Assembly: GCF_000506985.1 (NCBI RefSeq)
Contig: NZ_KI650980.1
Location: 806,001-870,000, forward strand
Reading direction: 5' to 3'
Origin: Advenella kashmirensis W13003
Lineage (GTDB): Bacteria > Pseudomonadota > Gammaproteobacteria > Burkholderiales > Burkholderiaceae_B
Length of the DNA stretch: 64,000 bases
The position numbers and the translations under genes are program-made. The notes under the pieces are model-generated. The model ran no database searches. It was not told where the DNA came from and saw nothing but the letters and a program-made list of their open reading frames with translations. Positions 53,898-64,000 of this stretch are shown piece after piece (the first letter of the stretch is position 1; each line of letters opens with the position of its first letter).

Positions 53898-54971
53898 TTA
53901 AGAAACTATTTCAGACAATGACTTAATGAGCGTTTCGCATTGTTTTTTTGTGCCAATCGTAACACGTAGAAATGAAGCGATACGCGGATGGCGAAAGTGA
54001 CGCACCAAAATGGCGTGCGAACGCAAGGATGCCAGCAACTGCGCTGCATCGTATTGGGAATGCGAAACAAAGATGAAATTGGCTTTGGACGGCAGGACGG
54101 TAAATCCAAGCGCGCGCATCGCCTCGCTCAACTGCTCACGAGTTTGGACAATCTCACGGGTCGTTTGTTCAAAATAAGACTGATCTTCGAAAGCGGCAAT
54201 CGCACCCGCTTCGGCTAGCCGGTCAACGGGGTACGAATTAAAACTATTTTTGACGCGAACCAAACCTTCAAGCAACTCGGGCTGTGCAAATGCAAAGCCT
54301 ACGCGCAGACCGGCCAGGGAGCGCGATTTTGAAAGCGTTTGCAGCACGACGAGGTTTTTGTATTTTTTGATAAGCGGCACGCAGGATTGCGCACCAAAAT
54401 CAACATAGGCCTCATCGACGGCGACAACCCATTGCGGACGCTGGATCAGCAACTGCTCAATCTCGTCACGCCCGATCGCCATGCCCGTCGGCGCATTCGG
54501 GTTCGGAAAGATAACCGCACTGACCGTTTCGGGCGGCAGCGCCAGATAGTCCTGCAGGCGGATACTGAAGTCATCGGCCAGCGCCACGTTCTGATAATCA
54601 ATATCATAAAGCCGGCAATAGACGGGATAGAAGCTGTAAGTGATATCGGGAAACAGAATCTGCTTACCCTGATGCCGAAACAATCCCAGAAACAGATGCG
54701 CCAGTACTTCGTCGGAGCCATTACCCGGAAACACCTGATCTTCCGACAAATCGTAATATCGAGCCACGGCGGCACGCAGACGATCGCTTTCAGGGCTGGG
54801 ATACAAACGCAACTGATCGGCAGTCGCCTGGCGGATGGCGTCGAGCACGGCAGGCGACGGCGCAAAGGGCGATTCGTTGGTATTGAGTTTGATCAGATCG
54901 GTCTGTTTAGGCTGCTCCCCCGGCACATAGGGGTCCAGCGTTTTGACGAAATCACTCCAGTACGCACTCAT
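53898..54971 (-). CDS. hisC: Histidinol-phosphate aminotransferase
   Basis: A 357-residue PLP enzyme of histidine synthesis. Seen: [47 protein letters not shown] and the PLP lysine in [16 protein letters not shown]. It overlaps der by 4 nt. A second hisC copy usually exists in the main his operon of these genera, so this may be the paralogue with aromatic aminotransferase activity; not decidable here. Confidence 0.93.
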   Translation of the reverse strand: MSAYWSDFVKTLDPYVPGEQPKQTDLIKLNTNESPFAPSPAVLDAIRQATADQLRLYPSPESDRLRAAVARYYDLSEDQVFPGNGSDEVLAHLFLGLFRHQGKQILFPDITYSFYPVYCRLYDIDYQNVALADDFSIRLQDYLALPPETVSAVIFPNPNAPTGMAIGRDEIEQLLIQRPQWVVAVDEAYVDFGAQSCVPLIKKYKNLVVLQTLSKSRSLAGLRVGFAFAQPELLEGLVRVKNSFNSYPVDRLAEAGAIAAFEDQSYFEQTTREIVQTREQLSEAMRALGFTVLPSKANFIFVSHSQYDAAQLLASLRSHAILVRHFRHPRIASFLRVTIGTKKQCETLIKSLSEIVS

Positions 54972-56437
54972 TGTTTCTCTGCTTTCTTGTAGGGATTTTT
55001 GGAAGACTTGAATTCGATCCTCAAAGGGGTGCCCTGCAGCTTGAAGGCGCTGCGCATCCGCGATTCAAGATACCGTCGATACGATTCGGGAATCGCATCC
55101 AGCGCGTTGCCATGAATGACAATAAGAGGCGGATTCTGGCCACCCTGGTGCGCGTAACGCATCTTGGGCCGGAATATGCCCTTGCGCGGTGGCTGCTGCT
55201 GCTCAACAGCGGCATGCAGTTCGCGGGTCAGACGAGGCGTGGACAGTTTGGCGAAGGCAGCGGCGTGGGCCTCATGCACCGAACGCATCAATTGCGTAAT
55301 GCCCGCGCCTTTCAGTGCCGAGATGGTGTGCATTTTTGCAAAGGACAAAAAGCGCAGCTTGCGTTCAAACTCACGTTCGATCCAGTCGCGCTTGTCGCGA
55401 TCGAGTCCATCCCATTTGTTGATAGCCACGACCAATGCGCGCCCCGTCTCCAGCACGAACCCGGCTATGTGGGCGTCCTGTTCCGATATCTCACTTTGGG
55501 CATCCAGCATTAACACGACAACGTTACTGGCCTCAATGGCCTGCAATGTTTTGATGACTGAAAATTTTTCTATCGACTCGAATACCTTGCCGCGCTTGCG
55601 CAAACCGGCAGTATCAATCAGCGTATATAGACGGCCGTTACGTTCAAAGTCAATCTCGATGGCGTCGCGGGTGGTGCCCGGCATATCGAAGGCAATGACC
55701 CGCTCCTCTCCGAGCAATGTATTGATGAGCGTGGACTTGCCGACGTTGGGGCGACCTACAATAGCCAGCTTCAAGCGGTGATCGGTAAAGGTTTCTTCGA
55801 CCGGAACCTCGACGCCCTCTTCCCTTTCTGTCTCGGCAGCAGCCAGGACCTGCGCAATTTGCTCGTCGGACAATTCCTCGTCGTCGACCTGTTCTTCATC
55901 GACAGATTCGAGCGAAGGCGCACTTTTCTTCAATACGTCGGCCAGGGCCGTTTCGATCAGGTCGACCACGCCATCGCCGTGGGCTGAAGAAATCGCATAC
56001 GGCTCACCCAGCCCGAGTTCATGAAACTCGGCTGTAGCCACGCCCCGATTCATGCCTTCGGCTTTGTTCACCGCCAGAAATACATGAGCGCGGGTTTTGC
56101 GCAAGAGGCGTGCGATTTCGTGATCATGCGCATTGACGCCTGCCCGGGCATCGACCAGGAAGATCACTACATCAGATTCTGAAATCGCCAGACTGGTTTG
56201 CCTTGCCATTTCCATCAGGATGCCACTTTTGGCAACGGGCTCGAAACCACCCGTGTCTACGACCAGAAACGGGATGTCACCCACCCGGCCTTCGCCATAG
56301 TGACGGTCGCGGGTCAGACCGGCAAAATCGGCCACCAGCGCTGCGCGTGAACGCGTCAAGCGGTTAAACAGGGTTGATTTACCCACGTTGGGTCGGCCAA
56401 CCAGCGACACCACGGGTTTGAAGGAAACGGAGTTCAA
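54968..56437 (-). CDS. der: Ribosome biogenesis GTPase Der (EngA)
   Basis: A 489-residue protein with two G domains in tandem and a KH-like C-terminus. First domain: G1 [14 protein letters not shown]3 DTGGF, G4 NKAEG. An acidic linker (about residues 175-215, rich in Glu/Asp) is longer than usual. Second domain: G1 [14 protein letters not shown]3 DTAGL, G4 NKWD. Needed for 50S assembly. Overlaps bamB upstream and hisC downstream by 4 nt each. Confidence 0.97.
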   Translation of the reverse strand: MNSVSFKPVVSLVGRPNVGKSTLFNRLTRSRAALVADFAGLTRDRHYGEGRVGDIPFLVVDTGGFEPVAKSGILMEMARQTSLAISESDVVIFLVDARAGVNAHDHEIARLLRKTRAHVFLAVNKAEGMNRGVATAEFHELGLGEPYAISSAHGDGVVDLIETALADVLKKSAPSLESVDEEQVDDEELSDEQIAQVLAAAETEREEGVEVPVEETFTDHRLKLAIVGRPNVGKSTLINTLLGEERVIAFDMPGTTRDAIEIDFERNGRLYTLIDTAGLRKRGKVFESIEKFSVIKTLQAIEASNVVVLMLDAQSEISEQDAHIAGFVLETGRALVVAINKWDGLDRDKRDWIEREFERKLRFLSFAKMHTISALKGAGITQLMRSVHEAHAAAFAKLSTPRLTRELHAAVEQQQPPRKGIFRPKMRYAHQGGQNPPLIVIHGNALDAIPESYRRYLESRMRSAFKLQGTPLRIEFKSSKNPYKKAEKQ

Positions 56438-57591
56438 CGCACACCAAGCATAACAAGATTACCCGCGCCGGTTTGAACCAGAATACCCTGGGCCGTCGCG
56501 GTCAGAGGCGAAACAATCGATTCGCCGCCAAATTCGGATCTGCCCAGCAGATGCCCATCGGCATCGGACAGATAATGGATATAGCCTTCGTAGTCACCCA
56601 CGGCAACGATGTTGCCATTGGATATCGCATTGGTCAGTCCACGGTTTTTCAGTACCTGATTAACCCACTGCTGCTGACCATTCCCCAGAGCCATGCGTGT
56701 CACTTCACCATGGATGCCGGTGGCATACAAGGAATTGTTATTGAGCGTCACGCCGGTCGCACTGGAAAAAGGCTGTGACCACAACGCCTGTGCATTACCA
56801 CGGCCAGGGGTGTAGCAGCCGGCATTGCCCTGATAGGTCGCAACGCAAATACCGTTGTTCACCAGCACAGGCGCGCCCACGACATCGGTCACGCTGTCCA
56901 GATCCGTCATACCACGAATCGGACCGGCCAGAATATCCCATTGCAGCCTGCCTGTCTTCAGATCCAGGGCAACCAGGCGTCCACTCGGAACCGCGACCAG
57001 CACATTGCCTTTGTCGATAATCATGCGGGTAACGGCACGCAATGCCAGGGCAGCGTTGGTACGCTGATAGTTCCAGAGCAATTCGCCGCTGGCGGCATCA
57101 AAACCCTGTACCCGGTAGTCATCGGCACGGACAACGACCACGCCCTGTCCAACTGCCGGTGGCGTTGATACACGCGTGCTGGCCTTGGCTGTCCATAGCT
57201 TCTTGCCCGCGGCATCCAGCGCGATGATGGTGCCATCACCCGCCGCGACCACGGCAATATTGCCATCGCTTCCCACGCCTGCGGACAGATTTTTTTCCGT
57301 TGACGTTTTCCATTGAACAGCACCATTGGACAACGCCACCTTGACGACCGATCCATCGGGCGTGGCCGCATAGACGCTGTCGCCCACCACGGCAGGCGCA
57401 AAGCCCACCCCGCTGCCGGAGCCAATTGTTGCACTCCAGGACGCGGCCGGGACGGTGGTCTGGGTGTATTCAGTCAAATCAACCGGCTCAAACTGGGACG
57501 GCGTGGAAAACAACCCACATCCACCAAGCGCCAGCACGCCGGCCAGGACCGTAAGTTTCAGAAAGCGACGGGAAGTACACTGAATCGTCAT
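56434..57591 (-). CDS. bamB: Outer-membrane assembly lipoprotein BamB
   Basis: A 385-residue beta-propeller lipoprotein of the BAM complex. The signal ends in the lipobox LGGC (Cys about 25). PQQ-like repeats are visible ([60 protein letters not shown]). It supports insertion of beta-barrel proteins and would help assemble the adhesin anchor. Two bp after the yfgM-like gene and overlapping der. Confidence 0.95.
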   Translation of the reverse strand: MTIQCTSRRFLKLTVLAGVLALGGCGLFSTPSQFEPVDLTEYTQTTVPAASWSATIGSGSGVGFAPAVVGDSVYAATPDGSVVKVALSNGAVQWKTSTEKNLSAGVGSDGNIAVVAAGDGTIIALDAAGKKLWTAKASTRVSTPPAVGQGVVVVRADDYRVQGFDAASGELLWNYQRTNAALALRAVTRMIIDKGNVLVAVPSGRLVALDLKTGRLQWDILAGPIRGMTDLDSVTDVVGAPVLVNNGICVATYQGNAGCYTPGRGNAQALWSQPFSSATGVTLNNNSLYATGIHGEVTRMALGNGQQQWVNQVLKNRGLTNAISNGNIVAVGDYEGYIHYLSDADGHLLGRSEFGGESIVSPLTATAQGILVQTGAGNLVMLGVR

Positions 57592-57593
57592 GG

Positions 57594-58235
57594 TTATTCT
57601 CCACCTAAAGCGCTGATTTTCAATTGAATGGTGTTGACAAATGCGGGGGGCAACTGCTGGTCACCCAGCGCCGCCTTCCAGGCAGCGACCGCTTCCGCTT
57701 TTTTGCCCTGTGCAACCAGGACATCGCCCTTCCGGTCATCGTACAGGGCCTTGAATGGCTCCGGCGGGTTGTTCAACTGGGCCAGTGCTTCGTCAAACTT
57801 TTTCTGATCAGCATACACACTTGCCAGACGCAGCTTTGCCACGGGTACCAGCTCAGGGAAATCACTGCCGCGTGCAGCCAGCCAGTTCAGCTCTTCTGCT
57901 GCTTTCTCATAATTGCGGCCACGAATATAAAAATCCGCGGCCAGCAAGGCGCCCCTGGCAGCATAAGCCGTGTCGCCATATTCCTTCTTGAGCTCGGCCG
58001 CCGCCTGTCCGAGGCGCGCTTCACCGTCCGCGTCCGAAGAGATTGCAGATGTCTGCACGATCTCGTAGTACCCCAAAGCCTGCTTGACTTGCGAGGACTG
58101 ATACCAATTCCATCCATACCAGCCCAGTATGCCAAGCATTACAACAATGATTGCAGTCAGAATCATGCTGCCGAAACGATCCCACCACGCCTTGAGCGTA
58201 TCGATCTTTTCCTGTTCTTCAAGGTCAAAAGCCAT
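57594..58235 (-). CDS. YfgM-like tetratricopeptide membrane protein
   Basis: A 213-residue protein: a short cytoplasmic start (FDLEEQEKIDTLKAWWDRFG), one membrane helix (MILTAIIVVMLGILGWYGW) and a periplasmic TPR-like domain (AELKKEYGDTAYAARGALLA, FDEALAQLNN). In E. coli the orthologue sits in the same place before bamB and works with PpiD at the Sec translocon. Confidence 0.92.
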   Translation of the reverse strand: MAFDLEEQEKIDTLKAWWDRFGSMILTAIIVVMLGILGWYGWNWYQSSQVKQALGYYEIVQTSAISSDADGEARLGQAAAELKKEYGDTAYAARGALLAADFYIRGRNYEKAAEELNWLAARGSDFPELVPVAKLRLASVYADQKKFDEALAQLNNPPEPFKALYDDRKGDVLVAQGKKAEAVAAWKAALGDQQLPPAFVNTIQLKISALGGE

Positions 58236-58309
58236 ATTCTTCCACTATCCTATACTGATTTTTCAAACTACAGGTCGTGTCAAAAGACTGCCTGTTGATT
58301 GTTGGTTAT

Positions 58310-59617
58310 TTACTGATCCTGGAGTTTATCCAGAAGCGCGTCTGCCAGCCCGTCCTGTGCTACGCTGAACTGCTGCGCTGTTGCCCCGTCTGCGCCTGCG
58401 CGCAAAAATTTCACCGACGCCGTGCCATCGGCCATTTCCGACTCACCCAGAATCACAGCCAGCCGTGCACCACTGGCATCGGCACGTTTGAACTGGGATT
58501 TGAAGGAACCCGAACCCGGATGGACGATACAACGCAGTCCCCGATCACGCACTCCTTCGGCCAGTCTGGCCGCTGCTCTGGCCGATTGCGCATCGCTATG
58601 GACGAAATATACATCACATTCGTCGCTCGGCTGGGATTTCGCCTCATCCAGCCATAATGCCAGCAAGCGCTCCAGACCGATAGCAAAGCCGATGGCCGGT
58701 GCCGGCTTGCCGCCAAGCAAGTCAATCAAGCCGTCGTAACGTCCGCCACCGCATACCGTTCCCTGGGCGCCCAGTCTGTCGGTCACCCATTCGAACACGG
58801 TCAGATTATAGTAATCCAGCCCGCGAACCAGCCGCGGGTTGAGTGTATAGGTAATGCCGGCATCGTCCAGGCGCTGGCACAGATTATCAAAATGCGCCCT
58901 GGAGTCATCCCCCAGGAAGTCGAAAAGCCGCGGCGCCTCGTTGGCCATCTGCTGCATGGCCGGATTTTTGGTATCCAGCACGCGCAAAGGATTGGTGTAC
59001 ATGCGCCGTTGTCCATCGGCATCCAGCACATCTTTGTGCTTTTCCAGGTGCGCGATGAGCGCTTCCCGGTGGGCTAGGCGCTCTTGCAGTTGTCCCAGCG
59101 AATTGAGTTCCAGCCGGATATCATTGATTCCCAGACGTTTCCAGAGTCGTGCCAGCATGATGATCTGTTCGGCATCGACATCCGGCCCGGCAAAACCCAG
59201 GGCTTCGACTGAAATTTGGTGAAACTGGCGATAGCGGCCTTTCTGGGGACGCTCATGACGAAACACCGGTCCCATCGTATACAGGCGCTGGGGCCGTTCG
59301 TAAAGCATATTGTGTTCAATGGCCGCCCGCACGATCCCCGCCGTGAATTCCGGGCGCATGGTCATCAGGTCTTCCCGGTCTGCCGACATACTGAAGGTGT
59401 ACATTTCCTTCTCGACAATATCGGTGACTTCACCGATGCCACGGGCAAACAGGCGGGTTTGCTCCAGCACAGGGGTGCGCACATTCTGATAGCCATATAG
59501 GCTCAGCCATTGGCGCAGACTGGCCTCCAGCTCTTCCCAACGGGCCGACTGGCCCGGAAGGATGTCGTTCATTCCCCGCAAAGCGGTGACCTTCTGGAAT
59601 GCAGGTGTGTTACTCAA
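58310..59617 (-). CDS. hisS: Histidyl-tRNA synthetase
   Basis: A 435-residue class II synthetase. Motif 1 region ([20 protein letters not shown]), motif 2 ([20 protein letters not shown]), the His-binding [13 protein letters not shown] and GGGRYDGL, and motif 3 (GFAIGLERL) are all visible, with the C-terminal anticodon-binding domain. 14 bp after ispG. Confidence 0.97.
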   Translation of the reverse strand: MSNTPAFQKVTALRGMNDILPGQSARWEELEASLRQWLSLYGYQNVRTPVLEQTRLFARGIGEVTDIVEKEMYTFSMSADREDLMTMRPEFTAGIVRAAIEHNMLYERPQRLYTMGPVFRHERPQKGRYRQFHQISVEALGFAGPDVDAEQIIMLARLWKRLGINDIRLELNSLGQLQERLAHREALIAHLEKHKDVLDADGQRRMYTNPLRVLDTKNPAMQQMANEAPRLFDFLGDDSRAHFDNLCQRLDDAGITYTLNPRLVRGLDYYNLTVFEWVTDRLGAQGTVCGGGRYDGLIDLLGGKPAPAIGFAIGLERLLALWLDEAKSQPSDECDVYFVHSDAQSARAAARLAEGVRDRGLRCIVHPGSGSFKSQFKRADASGARLAVILGESEMADGTASVKFLRAGADGATAQQFSVAQDGLADALLDKLQDQ

Positions 59618-59631
59618 AATTGTTACTCTTG

Positions 59632-60933
59632 TCAGTTCAAATTATTACCATTGCGTTCGGATGCCGCCAAACCCGGTGCGCCGTAACGCTTTTCAACGTA
59701 ATTGCGCACAATTTCCTGGAATTCGTCGGCAATCGTATCCCCTTTCAGGGTAACGCTGCGTTCTCCGTCAATAAATACCGGCGCCGAAGGCACTTCGCCC
59801 GTACCCGGCAGGCTGATGCCGATATCGGCATGACGACTCTCGCCCGGTCCGTTCACGACGCATCCCATCACCGCCACATTCATGGTTTCGACGCCCGGGT
59901 ATTGCGCCTTCCACAACGGCATCTGCCTGCGCAAATAGGATTGAATACTATCGGCCAATTCCTGGAAAAACGTACTGCTGGTGCGTCCACAGCCGGGGCA
60001 CGCTACCACCATTGGCGTAAAAGCGCGCAAACCCATGGTTTGCAGGATTTCCTGGGCCACGATAACCTCGCGGGTACGATCTCCGCCAGGCTCTGGCGTC
60101 AGCGAGATCCGAATGGTATCACCAATTCCTTCCTGAAGCAGAACCGACAGCGCTGCCGTAGAAGCAACAATGCCCTTGCTGCCCATGCCCGCTTCGGTCA
60201 GCCCCAAATGCAGCGGATAATCGCAACGGGAGGACAAGTTGCGGTACACGGAAATCAGATCCTGTACGTGGCTGACCTTGCAGGACAGAATGATGGCGTC
60301 ACCGGACAGCCCCAATTCCTCGGCACGCTGTGCGTTGGAAATGGCAGACACCACCAGCGCCTCGCGCATCACCGCCGACGCCTCCCAGGGCGCGCTGCGC
60401 TGGCTGTTGCTGTCCATCATGCGCGCCATCAGTTCATGATCCAGGCTGCCCCAGTTGACCCCGATGCGTACCGGCTTTTCATAGCGACAGGCCACTTCAA
60501 TCATCTGGGCAAAATTGTCATCGCGCTTTTTGCCCCCGCCCATATTGCCGGGGTTGATGCGATATTTGGACAACGCCTGGGCACAATCGGGAAATTGGGT
60601 CAGCAGTTTATGGCCGTTATAGTGAAAATCGCCCACCAGCGGAACTGATACACCCATCCGATCCAATTGTTCACGGATGGCAGGCACTTCCCGGGCTGCT
60701 TCCGGCGTATTGACGGTGATGCGGACCATTTCGGAGCCGGCCATGGCCAGCTCTTTGACCTGGATGGCAGTGGCAATCGGATCGGCCGTGTCCGTATTTG
60801 TCATGGACTGCACGACAACCGGCGCCCCTCCACCGATTTGCACCTGCCGGTCACCCCATGCCACACGGGCGCCACGGGTCTGACGACGCACGAGCGAGCC
60901 AACAGGAAAAGGGGTTTGTTCTTCGATGGTCAT
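59632..60933 (-). CDS. ispG: 4-hydroxy-3-methylbut-2-en-1-yl diphosphate synthase
   Basis: A 433-residue iron-sulfur enzyme of the MEP isoprenoid pathway. TIM-barrel part ([39 protein letters not shown]) and the C-terminal cluster-binding region with CPGCGRTSS and [12 protein letters not shown] (three cysteines). The proteobacterial form without the plant insert. Confidence 0.97.
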   Translation of the reverse strand: MTIEEQTPFPVGSLVRRQTRGARVAWGDRQVQIGGGAPVVVQSMTNTDTADPIATAIQVKELAMAGSEMVRITVNTPEAAREVPAIREQLDRMGVSVPLVGDFHYNGHKLLTQFPDCAQALSKYRINPGNMGGGKKRDDNFAQMIEVACRYEKPVRIGVNWGSLDHELMARMMDSNSQRSAPWEASAVMREALVVSAISNAQRAEELGLSGDAIILSCKVSHVQDLISVYRNLSSRCDYPLHLGLTEAGMGSKGIVASTAALSVLLQEGIGDTIRISLTPEPGGDRTREVIVAQEILQTMGLRAFTPMVVACPGCGRTSSTFFQELADSIQSYLRRQMPLWKAQYPGVETMNVAVMGCVVNGPGESRHADIGISLPGTGEVPSAPVFIDGERSVTLKGDTIADEFQEIVRNYVEKRYGAPGLAASERNGNNLN

Positions 60934-61011
60934 GATTGTGTCTGTCTTAAACAGGTTGGTTATTGGCGACGCACCCAGGGCACCTTGGCCAATGCGGTAC
61001 CGGCCGGTCCC

Positions 61012-61530
61012 TTACTCAAACCAGCGCTGGAGGCTTTCAAGCCCGATATCCTGCAAGGTGTACCAGCCACGGGTGAAACCGTAGACGGCGATAACAACCA
61101 GTACGAGCAAAATCACGAACAGCCATAAGCCGGTGCCGTTGGATCGGCCGGAGCGACTGTCCCGAATTTCGTAGTCGGTACTGCGTTTGAGGTTGATATT
61201 TGTGCCGGCAGCGGTGTTGGCTGCGGGCTGCTGTCCACTTTCAATGCCGGGCTGCTGGCCCAGCAATTGCACCAGCGGTTGCTCGTCGGTTTCCAGAACC
61301 TGGGCGTATTTTTTGACCATCCCGCGCAGCATAAAGCCCGTTGGCAGGGAGGCCCAGTTCTGGCTTTCCAGGGCTCGCAACTGCGTTTCGGAAAACTTGA
61401 TGCGACTGGAGATCTCGGCCAGCGTCAGACCCCGTGCCGTGCGTAACGAGGCGAGCGTCTCGCCCAGCGATTGGACGGGTGCCTGCACTTGACTGGGGCT
61501 ATCAACAGCGATATCTGTTTCGTTGGTCAT
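61012..61530 (-). CDS. RodZ-like helix-turn-helix membrane protein
   Basis: A 172-residue protein. N-terminal HTH_25 domain ([20 protein letters not shown] and [14 protein letters not shown]) followed by a membrane helix ([18 protein letters not shown]) near residue 135-152. It lacks the periplasmic DUF4115 domain of full RodZ and ends soon after the helix. The conserved place between rlmN and ispG supports a RodZ-type role in cell shape. It overlaps rlmN by 4 nt. Confidence 0.85.
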   Translation of the reverse strand: MTNETDIAVDSPSQVQAPVQSLGETLASLRTARGLTLAEISSRIKFSETQLRALESQNWASLPTGFMLRGMVKKYAQVLETDEQPLVQLLGQQPGIESGQQPAANTAAGTNINLKRSTDYEIRDSRSGRSNGTGLWLFVILLVLVVIAVYGFTRGWYTLQDIGLESLQRWFE

Positions 61531-62708
61531 GAAGAAATCTCGGTGATGGGGATGGATTTGAAGGCCTGCATGCGTTCGCTGATGCGGGTGCGATCTTTCA
61601 CGTCGCCCGCCAGCTGACCACAGGCGGCGTCGATATCTTCACCTCGCGTTTTGCGCACCGTTGTAATTACGCCGGCATCAACAAGCAGACTGGAAAACTG
61701 GCGAATGCGCGCATTGCTTGAGCGTCCTAGCCCGGATTCCGGAAACGGATTGAACGGAATCAGATTCAGCTTGCACTTAACCTGGCGCGTGATATCGATG
61801 AGCTGACGGGCATGTTCGTCGGAATCATTCACCCCATCGAGCATGACATATTCGAACGTAATGAAATCACGCGGTGCATATTCGAGGTAGCGATTACAGG
61901 CGGCAATGAGTTCGGCCAGCGGGTATTTGCGGTTCAGCGGCACCAGTTGATCGCGCAGTGCGTCATTGGGCGCGTGCAGCGACACGGCCAGGGCGACCGG
62001 GCAATCGTGGGCGAGACGGTCCATGAAGGGCACCACGCCGGAAGTAGACACCGTGACGCGACGGCGCGACAGGCCGTAGGCGTTATCGTCGAGCATGAGT
62101 TGCAGCGCCGGCAGCAACTGATCGTAATTGAGCAGTGGCTCGCCCATACCCATCATGACCACGTTGCTGATCACGCGCAGGTCCTGGTCGTGTGCCGCTG
62201 CTGCGACCGCCCCCTCGCCCTGGCCTGCCGCCAGGCGCGCAGCGGGCATATCCTGCATGATGTCGTGACGCGCTTTCCAGAGCTGGCCGATAATTTCAGC
62301 CGTGGTCAGGTTGCGGTTGAAGCCCTGATGGCCTGTGGAGCAGAAACGGCAGGCCACGGTGCAGCCGGCCTGGCTGGAAATACACAAGGTACCGCGGTCG
62401 TCTTCGGGAATGAACACCGTTTCGACCGCATTGTTGTTGCCGACATCGAACAGCCACTTGCGTGTGCCGTCGCTGGAGACCTTTTGTGTAATGACCGATG
62501 GCGTTTCCAGCGTGCAGCGTTCCGTCAGCGTACTGCGGAAGGCCTTGGCCAGGTCTGTCATCTGGTCGAAATCGGAGACGCCGCGCTGGTGTACCCAGCG
62601 CAGCAGCTGTTTCGCGCGAAAAGGCTTGTTACCCCACGCACCCACCTGCTTCGCGAGCATATCGGACTCGACACCCAAGAGATTGATGCGTTGATTGGTC
62701 GTTGTCAT
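61527..62708 (-). CDS. rlmN: 23S rRNA/tRNA (adenine-C2) methyltransferase RlmN
   Basis: A 393-residue radical-SAM enzyme that methylates A2503 of 23S rRNA and A37 of some tRNAs. The cluster motif [11 protein letters not shown] (CxxxCxxC) near residue 112, [10 protein letters not shown] near residue 195 and a catalytic Cys in the C-terminal [14 protein letters not shown] are visible. A short insert rich in Ala ([13 protein letters not shown]) lies before [12 protein letters not shown]. Overlaps the rodZ-like gene. Confidence 0.96.
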   Translation of the reverse strand: MTTTNQRINLLGVESDMLAKQVGAWGNKPFRAKQLLRWVHQRGVSDFDQMTDLAKAFRSTLTERCTLETPSVITQKVSSDGTRKWLFDVGNNNAVETVFIPEDDRGTLCISSQAGCTVACRFCSTGHQGFNRNLTTAEIIGQLWKARHDIMQDMPAARLAAGQGEGAVAAAAHDQDLRVISNVVMMGMGEPLLNYDQLLPALQLMLDDNAYGLSRRRVTVSTSGVVPFMDRLAHDCPVALAVSLHAPNDALRDQLVPLNRKYPLAELIAACNRYLEYAPRDFITFEYVMLDGVNDSDEHARQLIDITRQVKCKLNLIPFNPFPESGLGRSSNARIRQFSSLLVDAGVITTVRKTRGEDIDAACGQLAGDVKDRTRISERMQAFKSIPITEISS

Positions 62709-62750
62709 ACAAGCCTTTTACGGATAGGAGAACAGAGTGCAGCGAAGCTG

Positions 62751-63158
62751 TTACTTCTTGAAGAAGTAGGCAATTTCGTTGGCAGCTGTTTCTGGCGCAT
62801 CGGAGCCGTGTACGGCGTTGGCATCGATGCTGTCGGCGAAGTCGGCGCGGATCGTACCGGCTTCGGCTTTCTTGGGATCGGTTGCACCCATGAGTTCGCG
62901 GTTTTTGGCGATGGCATCTTCACCTTCCAGAACCTGGATGAAAACAGGACCGGAAATCATGAATTTGACCAGATCGTTGAAAAAAGGACGCTCTTTGTGC
63001 ACAGCGTAAAAGCCCTCGGCTTCGGCCTGGGACAGCTGCTGCATGCGGGCTTCGACCACTTTCAGGCCGGCTTTTTCAAAGCGGGAAACAATTTCGCCAA
63101 TTACATTCTTGGCAACAGCATCGGGTTTGATGATAGAGAGCGTACGTTCAACAGCCAT
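62751..63158 (-). CDS. ndk: Nucleoside diphosphate kinase
   Basis: A 135-residue enzyme that equalises nucleoside triphosphate pools. Starts [20 protein letters not shown]; the catalytic His lies in [20 protein letters not shown]. Slightly shorter than the usual 141 residues but complete. 42 bp ahead of rlmN in the same direction; divergent from valS. Confidence 0.96.
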   Translation of the reverse strand: MAVERTLSIIKPDAVAKNVIGEIVSRFEKAGLKVVEARMQQLSQAEAEGFYAVHKERPFFNDLVKFMISGPVFIQVLEGEDAIAKNRELMGATDPKKAEAGTIRADFADSIDANAVHGSDAPETAANEIAYFFKK

Positions 63159-63339
63159 TTAATTACTCCAAATATTCAATGAAAACAGTTACTTCAGCGT
63201 AGTTTTAACTAACTGGCCATTTTAACATGCAAAAACCACGCGCTACACCTTAAAATAAGGGTTTTCGATAAAGACTCACCATTTTGCTGACCTTTCGGGT
63301 CCGGCGTCAGACGCCGCATGCCAATCCACTGCTGACACT

Positions 63340-64000
63340 ATGACTCAAACACCTGCCTTCGACGAATTGCCCAAAAGTTTTGAACCCAAAGAACTGGAAA
63401 GCACCTGGTACCAGGAATGGGAACGCATGGGCGTCTTCCGGGCCGGGCGCCACACCTCCACGAACGCACCGGAAAGTGGCGAACCCTACACCATCCAGTT
63501 CCCGCCCCCTAACGTCACCGGCACCCTGCATATGGGCCATGCGTTCAACCATACCATTATGGACGGGCTGATCCGCTATCACCGCATGCTGGGCTGTGAC
63601 ACGGTTTTCGTGCCAGGCACCGACCACGCGGGTATTGCCACCCAAATTGTCGTCGAGCGCCAGCTAGACGCCCAGAAAACCTCCCGCCACGATCTGGGGC
63701 GCGAGGCCTTTGTCAAACGCGTCTGGGAATGGAAAGAACAATCGGGCAACACCATCACCGGCCAGGTGCGACGCCTGGGCGCCTCAGCCGACTGGCCCCG
63801 TGAATATTTCACCATGGACGACCAGATGTCACAAGGCGTGATAGAAACCTTCGTGCGCCTGTTCGAACAGGGCCTGATCTACCGTGGCAAGCGGCTGGTC
63901 AACTGGGACCCGGTACTGGGCACCGCCGTGTCTGACCTGGAAGTGGAAAGCCAGGAAGAAGACGGTTTTCTGTGGCATATCCGCTATCCACTGACCGAAC
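63340..64000 (+). CDS. valS: Valyl-tRNA synthetase, N-terminal part (runs off the window)
   Basis: Starts [20 protein letters not shown] and continues in frame to the last base (220 codons seen). The class I signature is [15 protein letters not shown] (HIGH motif variant), followed by [20 protein letters not shown] and [16 protein letters not shown], typical of ValS. About three quarters of the protein lies outside. Plus strand, divergent from ndk across a 181-bp spacer that should hold both promoters. Confidence 0.97.
   Translation, partial: MTQTPAFDELPKSFEPKELESTWYQEWERMGVFRAGRHTSTNAPESGEPYTIQFPPPNVTGTLHMGHAFNHTIMDGLIRYHRMLGCDTVFVPGTDHAGIATQIVVERQLDAQKTSRHDLGREAFVKRVWEWKEQSGNTITGQVRRLGASADWPREYFTMDDQMSQGVIETFVRLFEQGLIYRGKRLVNWDPVLGTAVSDLEVESQEEDGFLWHIRYPLTE

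Noticed and set aside
61812-63182. A 456-codon plus-strand open frame opposite rlmN and ndk
   Set aside because: Antisense shadow spanning two conserved genes and their spacer.

Overview
The window looks like chromosomal DNA of a betaproteobacterium of the Alcaligenaceae (Bordetella/Achromobacter/Advenella relatives). This is inferred from the conserved minus-strand order ndk, rlmN, rodZ-like, ispG, hisS, yfgM-like, bamB, der, hisC, hfq, hflX, hflK, hflC, hisZ, purA, phosphoribosyltransferase, rpsU, dnaG, rpoD, tRNA; from protein similarity; and from the moderate GC content. No 16S gene is present, so the genus is not proven (Advenella would fit).

Layout. Positions 1-3900 hold a minus-strand catabolic operon: a TRAP transporter (substrate-binding dctP and a fused dctQ-dctM), a short-chain dehydrogenase, and the first codons of another gene at the left edge. 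Positions 4000-6400 hold a PrpE-like metallophosphatase, two tiny low-complexity lipoproteins and a CsbD-like stress protein. Positions 6500-17350 are dominated by a roughly 3,100-residue trimeric autotransporter adhesin (extended signal peptide, YadA head, 17 related stalk repeats, YadA anchor). It is followed by a BamE/OmpA-type lipoprotein that probably serves as its assembly or peptidoglycan-anchoring partner, and the pair ends at a strong terminator.

Positions 17350-31040 are an accessory region with low coding density and AT-rich spacers: three class I methyltransferases, an alpha/beta hydrolase whose nucleophile is Ala, three Hint-domain paralogues (one frameshifted), a T4 endonuclease V-like pyrimidine-dimer glycosylase plus a deleted remnant of a second copy, OmpA, GNAT, GFA, a DUF333 lipoprotein, a solitary HicB-like protein and several unknown small proteins.

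Positions 31274-42046 are an integrated element of about 10.8 kb, bounded by a 49-bp direct repeat formed from the 3' half of a CAT-anticodon tRNA gene. It carries a tyrosine integrase, an AlpA-like regulator, a winged-helix replication-type protein with iteron-like repeats inside its gene, an HK97-type capsid protein, a prohead protease, a small-terminase-like protein and a full-length tape-measure protein. I see no large terminase, portal, tail tube, lysis or other tail genes. The best reading is a phage satellite (PICI-like) or a strongly reduced prophage; this is the most interesting part of the window.

Positions 41998-63158 are conserved housekeeping DNA on the minus strand: the macromolecular-synthesis operon rpsU-dnaG-rpoD with the tRNA just behind it, the purA/hisZ/hflCKX/hfq block, and the hisC-der-bamB-yfgM-hisS-ispG-rodZ-rlmN block with several 4-nt stop/start overlaps, then ndk. 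A divergent valS runs off the right edge.
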